Assembly: GCA_013694835.1 (NCBI GenBank)
Contig: JACDBP010000385.1
Coordinates: 1-6,802, forward strand
Length of the DNA stretch: 6,802 bases
Direction: 5' to 3'
Source of the DNA: Chloroflexota bacterium
GTDB taxonomy: Bacteria; Chloroflexota; Limnocylindria; Limnocylindrales; CSP1-4
This document shows positions 1-6,636 of this stretch, in pieces. The position numbers and the translations under genes are program-made. Under the pieces are notes generated by a model. The model saw nothing but the letters and a program-made list of their open reading frames with translations, was not told the origin of the DNA and searched no databases. Each line of letters begins with the position of its first letter. Positions within the stretch are counted from its first letter, which is position 1.

Positions 1-1
1 C

Positions 2-1912
2 ATCCGGTGGATCCCGTCGTTCGGCTACGAGCGCGAGCTCGACTGGCTGCTGAACATGCACGACTGGATGATCAGCAAGAAACGCTACTGGGGGCTGGCG
101 CTGCCGATCTATGACTGCGAGGCCTGCGGCATCTTCGATGTCGTCGGCGGGCGCGACGAGCTGCGCCAGCGTGCGGTGGAGGGCTGGCAGCGCTTCGAGG
201 GCCATACGCCGCACCGCCCGTACGTGGACGAGGTGAAGATCGCGTGCCGGTCATGCGGCAAGCCGGTCTCGCGGATCGCGGACGTCGGCAATCCCTGGCT
301 GGACGCGGGGATCGTGCCGTTCTCCACGCTCCACTACCGCGAGGAGCCGGAGTACTGGCGCCAGTGGTTCCCGGCCGACTTCATCTCCGAAAGCTTGCCC
401 GGCCAGTTCCGCAACTGGTTCTACTCGATGCTCGCGATGAGCACGGTGCTCCGCCGGGAACCGCCGTTCAGGACGATCTTCGGCTACATGACGCTGTTCG
501 CCGAGGACGGCCGGCCGATGCACAAGTCCTCGGGCAACTCGATCGAGTTCAACGATGCTGCCGAGCGCATCGGCGCGGACGTGATGCGCTGGACGTACGC
601 CAAGGCGAGGCCCGAGGACAACCTGCTCTTCGGCTATCACGCAACGGACGAGGCCCGTCGCGAGTTGCTGGTGCTCTGGAACGTGTTCGTCTTCTTCGTC
701 ACGTACGCGCGGCTGGCCGGGTGGCGCCCCGGCCCGGGTGCCGCCGGGACCGGGGCCGGCGCGTCGAACGTGCTCGACCGGTGGATCGCCTCCCGGACGG
801 CAGCCCTGGCCGCCTCCGTCCGCGCGGACCTGGACGACTTCGACACCCGCGCCGCCTCGCAGGCGATCTCCACCCACATCGACGAGCTCTCGCAGTGGTA
901 CCTGCGCCGCGGCCGCCGCCGCTTCTCGCGGAACGGTGACCCGGCCGACCGCGACGCCGCGTTCGTCGCGCTGCATGGCGCGCTGGTCGGGCTCACCCGG
1001 ATCCTCGCGCCGATCCTGCCGTTCCTTGCCGAGCGGATGTACGGCGTGCTGGTCGGGTCGCTGGAGGGCGAGGACGCCTCCGTGCACCTGACGGCATGGC
1101 CCGACGAGGAGCTGGCGCCGTCGCGCGAGGGATCGCTGGAGCGGGCGATGACCAGTGTGGTCCGGGCGGTCGAGCTGGTCCGGACGCTCCGTTCGCAGTC
1201 GGGCCTCAAGGTCCGCCAGCCGCTCGGGACGCTCTGGCTGGCGCTGCCTGGAGGCATGCTGGCGGTCGGCATCTCGCCGGAGGACACCGAGGCGATGCTC
1301 GCACTCATCGCCGATGAGACGAATGTGCGCCGCGTGGAGCTGATCGGCGACGAGTCTGAGCTGGTGGAGCGGCGGGTCAAGCCGCTCCTCCCGAAGATCG
1401 GCAAGCGGCTCGGGTCGGCCATCCCGGCGATCATGGTGGCGGCGCGTGCCGGCGATGTGGAGTTCCTGCCCGGCGGCGGTGTCCGATTGGCCGGTGTGGA
1501 GCTGGCGGCCGACGAGGTCGAGATCCTGGCGACGCCGCGTCCGGGCACCGCGGTCGCGCACGACGAGGGGATCGTGGTCGTGATCGACACGGTGATCGAT
1601 GACGACCTCCGGGCCGAGGGTGACGCCCGGGAGCTGAGTCGCGCGATCCAGGACCTGCGCAAGCAGGCCGAGTTGGCGCTCGACGACCGGATCGAGGTCT
1701 GGGTCGCTGGACCGGCGGAGGCGCGCGAAGCGCTGTCGCCGCACCTGGCCAAGATCGCCGCCGACACCTTGGCCGTCCAGATCCACACATCTGACGCGCT
1801 GCCGGATGGAGACGCAGGCGCCGAGCTGGCCCTCTCCGGCGGGTTGGTGCGGGTGACCCTGCGCCGCTGCCGTCCGCCGGCGGCTTCCGCCTCCGCGGGT
1901 GCGGAGCCGTAG
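2..1912 (+). CDS. ileS: Isoleucine--tRNA ligase, type 2-like, C-terminal ~636 residues (5' truncated by window edge)
   Basis: This cytoplasmic class I synthetase charges tRNA-Ile with isoleucine. The reading frame is open from base 2 without a start, so roughly the first 400 residues are outside the window (HIGH motif and most or all of the CP1 editing domain; the family is usually about 1,030-1,090 aa). Residues below are numbered from base 2. Visible parts are the ISKKRYWG motif with a CxxC pair (C39/C42), a second CxxC (C82/C85) that probably completes a zinc site, WLDAG (99-103), ESLPGQFRNW (130-139), and PMHKS (172-176) in the KMSKS position. The anticodon-binding domain follows, with WYLRRGRRRF (299-308) and KVRQPL (ending at 408). 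The C-terminal domain has the type 2 IleS pattern (VKPLLPKIGKRLG, then a LRAEGDARELSRAIQDLRK-like stretch). The anticodon and C-terminal regions point to IleS rather than ValS or LeuS. The catalytic-core motifs are unusual. The TAG stop overlaps the lspA start by one base. Confidence 0.9.
   Translation: MRWIPSFGYERELDWLLNMHDWMISKKRYWGLALPIYDCEACGIFDVVGGRDELRQRAVEGWQRFEGHTPHRPYVDEVKIACRSCGKPVSRIADVGNPWLDAGIVPFSTLHYREEPEYWRQWFPADFISESLPGQFRNWFYSMLAMSTVLRREPPFRTIFGYMTLFAEDGRPMHKSSGNSIEFNDAAERIGADVMRWTYAKARPEDNLLFGYHATDEARRELLVLWNVFVFFVTYARLAGWRPGPGAAGTGAGASNVLDRWIASRTAALAASVRADLDDFDTRAASQAISTHIDELSQWYLRRGRRRFSRNGDPADRDAAFVALHGALVGLTRILAPILPFLAERMYGVLVGSLEGEDASVHLTAWPDEELAPSREGSLERAMTSVVRAVELVRTLRSQSGLKVRQPLGTLWLALPGGMLAVGISPEDTEAMLALIADETNVRRVELIGDESELVERRVKPLLPKIGKRLGSAIPAIMVAARAGDVEFLPGGGVRLAGVELAADEVEILATPRPGTAVAHDEGIVVVIDTVIDDDLRAEGDARELSRAIQDLRKQAELALDDRIEVWVAGPAEAREALSPHLAKIAADTLAVQIHTSDALPDGDAGAELALSGGLVRVTLRRCRPPAASASAGAEP
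1903..1906 (+). promoter_or_regulatory. Probable ribosome binding site for lspA (GGAG)
   Basis: GGAG lies inside the last codons of ileS, with 5 bases between it and the GTG start of lspA. Together with the one-base stop/start overlap it supports GTG 1912 as the real start, reached by reinitiation or direct ribosome binding. Confidence 0.5.
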
Positions 1913-2514
1913 TGGGGTCGCACGACACGGACGCGAGCCGGCGCCGGACGCGGCGTCGCTGGGCGGTCTTCGCGTCACTCGCGGGCGCGGTGCTCGTCGC
2001 CGACCAGCTCGTCAAGACCTGGGTCGAATCGAGCTTCCGGCTCGCCTGGACGCACGCCCCCGTCGCCGGTCTGGACGCCCCGACCCCGATCCTCGGCGAC
2101 CTCGTCCGGATCGCCAAGAGCTACAACGACGGTGGCATCTTCGGCCTCTTCGGCTCGAGCGCACCGATCCTCGCGCTGGCCAGCCTCGCGGTCATCGGGC
2201 TGATCGTCGTCTACCAGTCCCGGACCGGCAGGACCGGACCGACCGTGCTCACGGTGGCCCTGGGCCTGCTGCTCGGTGGGGCGCTCGGCAACCTCGTCGA
2301 CCGGCTCCGGTTCGGGCACGTGATCGACTTCGTGGACACCGGGATCGGCTCCTTGCGCTTCTACACGTTCAACGTCGCCGATTCGGCGATCAGCATCGCG
2401 GTCGTGCTGCTGCTGGCACTCAGCGTCCTCGGCGACCGCTGGCGTTCGGCGGATCCTGCCGCGTCGGCCGCACCGCCCTCCACGGCGGCCGGCTCGGACC
2501 CGGTCGGCCGGTGA
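1912..2514 (+). CDS. lspA: Lipoprotein signal peptidase (signal peptidase II)
   Basis: This inner-membrane aspartyl protease removes the signal peptide from diacylglyceryl-prolipoproteins, the step after Lgt. The 200-aa product has a positively charged N-terminus (Arg at 10-12 and 14-16), then a first membrane segment at about 17-35 ending in the DQLVK family motif (31-35). The YNDGGIFG motif spans 71-78. Further hydrophobic segments lie at about 85-101, 111-125 and 158-174. GGALGNLVDRL spans 122-132, VIDF (137-140) carries the first catalytic Asp (D139), and FNVADSAI (153-160) carries the second (D157). Both catalytic aspartates are therefore present and the enzyme should be active. The last ~20 residues are an Ala/Pro/Ser-rich hydrophilic tail not needed by the family. 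GTG 1912 is chosen for the GGAG upstream and for coupling to ileS. The TGA overlaps the next start in GTGA. Confidence 0.95.
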   Translation: MGSHDTDASRRRTRRRWAVFASLAGAVLVADQLVKTWVESSFRLAWTHAPVAGLDAPTPILGDLVRIAKSYNDGGIFGLFGSSAPILALASLAVIGLIVVYQSRTGRTGPTVLTVALGLLLGGALGNLVDRLRFGHVIDFVDTGIGSLRFYTFNVADSAISIAVVLLLALSVLGDRWRSADPAASAAPPSTAAGSDPVGR

Positions 2515-3482
2515 GCGCGGTGGCGGTGGGCAAGTTCAGCGTCGAGGTCCCCGCCACTGCGGCGGGATCGCGAGCCGACCGGTTCGTGGCGGACGCATCG
2601 GGGCTCTCGCGGGCCTACGTCCAGCGGCTCATCGCCGACGGACGGCTGACGTTGGCGGGAGCAGCGGTCAAGGCGAACCGCGTGCTGGAGCCCGGCATGA
2701 CGCTCGAGCTCGATGTCCCGCCGGTCGTAAAGCTCGAGGCAGAGGCGGAGGACATCCCCCTCAGCGTCGTCTACGAGGATGACGACCTGGTGGTCATCGA
2801 CAAGCCGGCCGGCCTGGTGGTCCACCCTGCGCCGGGCCACGACCGGGGCACGCTGGTGAACGCGCTCCTCGGCCACTTCGGCGACGGCGACCTCGGCGGC
2901 ATCGGTGGCGTGGCGCGACCGGGCATCGTCCACCGGCTCGACCGGGACACGAGCGGCCTGATCATGGTCGCCAAGCACGACGCCGCGCAGGCTCATCTGA
3001 TGGCGCAGCTCAAGGCACGGCGCGTCAAGAAGACGTACCTGGCGCTCGTCCAGGGCCAGCCCGGCGCGGCGGCCGGTCGGATCGAGGCGCCGATCGGCCG
3101 CGACCCGAAACAGCGGATGCGGATGGCTGTGGTGCCGGACGGTCGCGCCGCCGTCACCAGCTACCGCGTCCGGGAGCGGTTCGCAAGCGGACGAGAAGGG
3201 ACCTGGTCGCTGCTGGAGCTGGACCTGGTGACCGGGCGCACGCACCAGATCCGGGTCCACCTCGCCTCGATCGGCCACCCTGTCGCCGGCGACCCGGTCT
3301 ACGCCACGGGCCGGGCGCGGAAAGGTCCGGATGGCCTGGAGCGCCTCTTCCTGCACGCCTGGCGCCTGGAGCTGGCGGCGCCCACGGGCGACCGCCTCAT
3401 CCGGGTCATGGCGCCACTGCCGGTCGGACTGGAGTCGGTGCTGGACCGGCTGCGTGCCACGGCGGCGGGGCACCCGGCGTGA
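2511..3482 (+). CDS. rluD: RluA/RluD-family large-subunit rRNA pseudouridine synthase
   Basis: This enzyme isomerises specific uridines to pseudouridine, most likely in 23S rRNA. The 323-aa product has an N-terminal S4 RNA-binding domain at about residues 19-68 (RADRFVADASGLSRAYVQRLIADG) and then the catalytic domain. That domain includes VVYEDDDLVVIDKPAGLVVHP, the active-site motif HRLDRDTSG at 141-149 with catalytic D144, KKTYLALV, and TGRTHQIRVHLASIGHPVAGDPVY. The S4 plus RluA-type architecture and the length fit RluD best. The exact target uridines cannot be read from sequence, and RluA-family paralogs are hard to separate. The start is taken as GTG 2511, which overlaps the lspA stop by 4 bases. 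In-frame GTGs at 2520 and 2526 are alternatives and none has a clear Shine-Dalgarno. A Gly/Asp-rich linker (GDGDLGGIGG) precedes the active-site motif. The stop overlaps gmk by 4 bases. Confidence 0.92.
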   Translation: MSAVAVGKFSVEVPATAAGSRADRFVADASGLSRAYVQRLIADGRLTLAGAAVKANRVLEPGMTLELDVPPVVKLEAEAEDIPLSVVYEDDDLVVIDKPAGLVVHPAPGHDRGTLVNALLGHFGDGDLGGIGGVARPGIVHRLDRDTSGLIMVAKHDAAQAHLMAQLKARRVKKTYLALVQGQPGAAAGRIEAPIGRDPKQRMRMAVVPDGRAAVTSYRVRERFASGREGTWSLLELDLVTGRTHQIRVHLASIGHPVAGDPVYATGRARKGPDGLERLFLHAWRLELAAPTGDRLIRVMAPLPVGLESVLDRLRATAAGHPA

Positions 3483-4099
3483 GCGCACGGTTCATGGGCG
3501 CAGCGGGTGCCCTGTTGCTGGTCATCTCCGGGCCATCGGGCGTGGGCAAGGACACGGTCCTTGCCACGCTCCGGAAGCGTCACAGCAAGGACGACCGCCA
3601 CTTCGTGACCACCGTCACGACGCGCAGGCCCCGGCAGCGAGAGCGGCCCGGCGTCGACTATCACTTCCTCGACATGGCCCGCTTCGAGCAGTTGCGCGAC
3701 TCCGGGGCGCTGCTGGAGTGGGCGAACAACCACGGCAACTGGTACGGCACGCCGCGTGACCAGGTCATGGAGGCGTTGGCCGGCGGTCGCGACGCGATCT
3801 GCAAGCTGGATGTCAAGGGTGCCAGGGCGATCCGGGCCCTGGCCCCGAGTGCCGTGACGATCTTCGTCAAGCCACCCTCGCGTGAGATCCTCCTGGCACG
3901 CCTGCTCAAGCGCGGCGCCGAAACGGCCGAGGAGATCGCCCGGCGCACGCGCGACGCGGACAACGAGCTGGCGATGGAGCCGCTGTACGACCATGTCGTG
4001 GTCAACCACGAAGGCGGCGTCGACCGGACGGCGCGGACGATCGACCGCATCATCGCGGACGAGCACACCCGTCACCCGGAGCGGCGGGTGGCGCTGTAG
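3479..4099 (+). CDS. gmk: Guanylate kinase
   Basis: This cytoplasmic nucleotide kinase phosphorylates GMP (and dGMP) to GDP with ATP and is essential in guanine nucleotide supply. The 206-aa length is normal for bacterial Gmk. The P-loop is GPSGVGKDT (18-26). The GMP-binding region reads TTRRPRQRERPGVDYHF (47-63), with R49, R52 and Y61 at the usual places. GALLEWANNHGNWYGTP (76-92) matches the family's substrate-cap motif, including E80 and Y89. KLDVKGARAIR corresponds to the usual D-x-D-V-Q-G-A segment, and the lid region KRGAETAEEIARR and YDHVVVN follow. Aspartate directly after the P-loop lysine replaces the more usual Ser or Gly. GTG 3479 is preferred because it overlaps the rluD stop as GTGA. 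ATG 3494 is the alternative, would shorten the product by 5 residues and would not touch any domain. Confidence 0.95.
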   Translation: MSARFMGAAGALLLVISGPSGVGKDTVLATLRKRHSKDDRHFVTTVTTRRPRQRERPGVDYHFLDMARFEQLRDSGALLEWANNHGNWYGTPRDQVMEALAGGRDAICKLDVKGARAIRALAPSAVTIFVKPPSREILLARLLKRGAETAEEIARRTRDADNELAMEPLYDHVVVNHEGGVDRTARTIDRIIADEHTRHPERRVAL

Positions 4100-4100
4100 G

Positions 4101-4112
4101 CCCGACGTCGGG
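4101..4112 (+). repeat. 12-base perfect palindrome between gmk and priA
   Basis: CCCGACGTCGGG reads the same on both strands and fills half of the 23-base gmk-priA gap. Its last three bases overlap the start of the priA Shine-Dalgarno (GGGAGG). It could form a 4-bp stem with an ACGT loop in RNA or be a symmetric protein site, but palindromes of this size arise by chance in GC-rich DNA. No U-tract follows, so it is not an intrinsic terminator. Confidence 0.4.
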
Positions 4113-4115
4113 AGG
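4110..4115 (+). promoter_or_regulatory. Strong ribosome binding site for priA (GGGAGG)
   Basis: GGGAGG lies 7 bases before GTG 4123. This is the clearest Shine-Dalgarno in the window and decides the priA start, in preference to the out-of-frame ATG at 4127. It suggests priA is translated independently and not by coupling to gmk. Confidence 0.75.
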
Positions 4116-4122
4116 CGAGCCG

Positions 4123-6612
4123 GTGGATGGGCAGGGCGTCGAGGGTGCCAGGCATGTCGAGGTGGCCGTCGATGCACCGGGCATCGCCGGCGGGCGGACC
4201 TTCAGCTACCGGGTCCCGCCGGCGCTCGAGCCGCTCCAGCCGGGTGAGGCCGTGCTGGTCGAATACGGCCGGCGCCAGGCGCTCGGGGTGGTGCTGCGAG
4301 AAGCTGTCGCACCGCCCGGGATCGACCCGAAACCGGTCCTGGAACGTGTCCGATCTGACGGCCCACTCCTGCCGCCCCTCGGCCTCCGACTCGCCGAGCA
4401 CATCGCGCGGCACTACCTGACGCCGCCGGCCATGGTCATCCGGGCGATGCTCCCGCCGGGGATCCTGGAACGGCTCGAGCTGGTGGCACGCGTGCGGCCC
4501 GGCGTCGCCGAGTGGCTCGGTGATGGGGGTGGCGGAGTCGGAGAGGGAGCGATCGACCCGCGGCTCTTCGCTGCGGTACGGGCCGCGGGAGCGGCCGGCA
4601 TCGCCGTCGGCGATCTCCCGGCGGGGATCGGCCGCGGGTCGGTTGCACCACAACTCCGAGTAGCCCAACGCGCGGGTCTCCTGGACCTGGGATGGGCGCT
4701 CCGCTCAGCGGAAGCGACGCCCCGCTTCCAGCGCCGTGCCCAGCTCACCCAGGAGGGCCGGGCCGCGGCCGCGTGGCTGGCGAAAGGGGAGGGGAACCCT
4801 GGCCGGCCGCTCGGCCATCGCCAGCGGGCGCTCCTCGCAGAGCTCGCTTCAGACGGCGCGCCGTTCGACGAGGCAGCGGCACGTCTGGCCGAGCGCCACG
4901 GAGCCAGTGCGGTCTCGGGGTTGGCGGGACGCGGCCTCCTGGAGCTCAGCACCGTCGCCCGCCCGCGGCGTCCCTTCCCGGGTCGCACGGAGAGGCCGAT
5001 CGGCACCCGACCTGCCGGAGCACCACTGACCGCGGACCAGAACGCCGTGGTCGAGCGCCTCGTCGTCGCGATCCGGGAGCGACGGCCGATCGGTGTGCTG
5101 CTGCAGGGGGTCACGGCCTCCGGCAAGAGCGCGGTCTATGCGGCGGCCGTTGCTGCGGCACTCGCGGCGGGGCGGGAGGCACTCCTGCTGGTGCCGGAGA
5201 TCGGTCTGGCGCTGCCGCTCGTGGATCGCATCCGGGCAGACATCGGTGAGCAGGTCGCGATGCTCCACAGCGGACTGAGCGAGGGAGAGCGCGCCGACGA
5301 ATGGCGCCGGATCCGGGCAGGGGAGGTACGGGTCGTCGTCGGGACGCGCATGGCGGTGGTGGCGCCGCTGGCCGACCCCGGCGTCATCATCGTCGACGAG
5401 GAGCACGACGCGGCCTACAAGTCGGACCGAACGCCACGGCTCCAGGCGCGCGATGTCGCGCTGGCACTTGGTCGGTTGGCAGCGGCGCCGGTCATCCTCG
5501 GCAGTGCCACGCCCGATGTCGTCTCGCTCGGCCGTGCCCGGCGCGGGGAGCTGGAGCACGTCCGCCTCCCGGAGCGGCTGGCAGGCACGGCAGCGCCCGT
5601 CGAGATCGTGGACCTGCGAGCGGAGCTCGCCGAGGGGAACCGGGGGCTCCTCTCGGCGGCCCTGGTCGACGCTGTCAGCGCCCTGGACCTCGCCGCCGGC
5701 GACCGGGCGATCCTGGTCCTGAACCGTCGTGGCACCGCTTCGGTCGTGCTCTGCCGCGACTGTGGTTACGTCCAGATCTGCCCGGAATGCCGGCGACCAC
5801 TCGTGTTCCACGCTTCAGGAGTGGTGCTGCGATGCCACCACTGCGGCGCCACCGCGCCGGTCGCCCGCCGTTGCCCGGCCTGTGGCTCCTCGCGCATCCG
5901 TTACCTCGGCGGAGGGACGCAACGCGTGGAGACGGAGGTTCGTGCCCGCTTCCCGCAGCTCCGGATCGGGCGGCTGGACCGCGATGTCGCGGAACGAAAG
6001 GGCATGGCCGAACAGGTCATCGATCGCTTCTCCGACGGTGAGCTTGACGTGCTCGTCGGCACGACGCTCGTGACCAAGGGTCTGGATGTACCCCAGGTGA
6101 CCCTCGTCGGGATCGTCTCCGCGGATGTGGCGCTGACGTTGCCCGACGAGCGCGCCGCGGAGCGCACGTACCAGATGCTCGTCCAAGCCGTCGGGCGTGC
6201 CGGTCGCGGGGAGCGACCCGGCCGTGCCATCGTCCAGACGTACCTGCCCGACCATCCCGTGCTGCGAGCGCTGGCAGAAGGTGACGCCGAGGGCTTCTAC
6301 GACGCCGAGCTGGAGGTCCGCCGCGCGTTCGGGTCGCCGCCGTACGGGTCAATCGTCAAGCTCACGGTCGCCCTCGAGGACCATGCTGCGGCCGAACGAA
6401 CCGCCAGTGCGATGGCCGAGCGCCTTCGGGAGCGCGCCGCAGGACTCGGCGGCGCGACCTCCGTGCTGGGTCCGGCGCCGGCCTACGTCGCGCGGCGTGG
6501 CGGCCGCTGGCGCTTCCATCTCATCCTCCGCGGCGCCGACCCGATGGCGGTGCTGGGCGAGGATCCGGGCGCGCCCTGGAGCATCGACGTGGACCCCGAG
6601 AGTCTCCTCTGA
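4123..6612 (+). CDS. priA: Primosomal protein N' (replication restart helicase PriA)
   Basis: This 3'-to-5' superfamily 2 DNA helicase recognises stalled forks and D-loops and starts replisome reloading. The 829-aa product is somewhat longer than E. coli PriA (about 730). The N-terminal 3'-DNA-binding domain is recognisable (VEVAVDAPGIAGGRTFSYRV, about 12-31; PGEAVLVEYGRRQALGVVL after it). A Gly-rich linker (about 134-142) and a poorly conserved winged-helix region follow. Helicase motifs are Walker A GVTASGKS (329-336), VPEIGLALPL, DEEH (425-428), GSATPDV (460-466), GTTLVTKGLD (646-655) and QAVGRAGRG (688-696). Between the lobes is the PriA zinc domain with eight cysteines in four CxxC pairs (C544/547, C553/556, C571/574, C584/587), which binds two zinc ions in the family. 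The aromatic-rich loop after DEEH is altered (SDRTPRLQARDVA). The C-terminal domain is present, so the gene is full length. The GTG start is fixed by a strong upstream Shine-Dalgarno. Confidence 0.96.
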   Translation: MDGQGVEGARHVEVAVDAPGIAGGRTFSYRVPPALEPLQPGEAVLVEYGRRQALGVVLREAVAPPGIDPKPVLERVRSDGPLLPPLGLRLAEHIARHYLTPPAMVIRAMLPPGILERLELVARVRPGVAEWLGDGGGGVGEGAIDPRLFAAVRAAGAAGIAVGDLPAGIGRGSVAPQLRVAQRAGLLDLGWALRSAEATPRFQRRAQLTQEGRAAAAWLAKGEGNPGRPLGHRQRALLAELASDGAPFDEAAARLAERHGASAVSGLAGRGLLELSTVARPRRPFPGRTERPIGTRPAGAPLTADQNAVVERLVVAIRERRPIGVLLQGVTASGKSAVYAAAVAAALAAGREALLLVPEIGLALPLVDRIRADIGEQVAMLHSGLSEGERADEWRRIRAGEVRVVVGTRMAVVAPLADPGVIIVDEEHDAAYKSDRTPRLQARDVALALGRLAAAPVILGSATPDVVSLGRARRGELEHVRLPERLAGTAAPVEIVDLRAELAEGNRGLLSAALVDAVSALDLAAGDRAILVLNRRGTASVVLCRDCGYVQICPECRRPLVFHASGVVLRCHHCGATAPVARRCPACGSSRIRYLGGGTQRVETEVRARFPQLRIGRLDRDVAERKGMAEQVIDRFSDGELDVLVGTTLVTKGLDVPQVTLVGIVSADVALTLPDERAAERTYQMLVQAVGRAGRGERPGRAIVQTYLPDHPVLRALAEGDAEGFYDAELEVRRAFGSPPYGSIVKLTVALEDHAAAERTASAMAERLRERAAGLGGATSVLGPAPAYVARRGGRWRFHLILRGADPMAVLGEDPGAPWSIDVDPESLL

Positions 6613-6623
6613 GGCTGGTTGGC

Positions 6624-6629
6624 TATACT
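6624..6629 (+). promoter_or_regulatory. Probable -10 promoter element for a leaderless def transcript
   Basis: TATACT differs from the TATAAT consensus at one base and sits in a short, relatively AT-rich island in otherwise very GC-rich DNA. It ends 7 bases before the def GTG at 6637, so transcription would begin at or next to the start codon. No convincing -35 is seen at 16-18 bases upstream and there is no TG extension. Recognition of TANNNT-type elements just ahead of leaderless genes is known in several high-GC phyla; its use here is inferred. Confidence 0.55.
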
Positions 6630-6636
6630 CCCGGCC

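Noticed and set aside
251..1978. Long minus-strand open frame (575 codons) opposite ileS, and another of 428 codons at 637-1923
   Set aside because: Both are antisense to a clearly conserved IleS and have Arg/Pro/Ser-rich composition with no recognisable motif. Such frames are expected opposite high-GC coding sequence.
1899..2510. Upstream in-frame extension of rluD to an ATG at 1899
   Set aside because: The extension is an Arg/Pro-rich shadow of lspA in another frame. The conserved RluD sequence starts just after 2511, where a GTGA overlap gives a natural start.
2361..3488. Minus-strand open frame (375 codons) opposite rluD, with similar frames opposite gmk and priA
   Set aside because: Composition is skewed to Arg, His and Asp as expected for a complementary-strand shadow. 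No domain is recognised and the plus-strand genes account for the region.
4514..4556. G-rich run inside priA as a possible G-quadruplex
   Set aside because: The G-tracts are mostly pairs with only one five-base run and one triplet, too weak for a stable quadruplex. It encodes a Gly-rich interdomain linker, which explains the composition.
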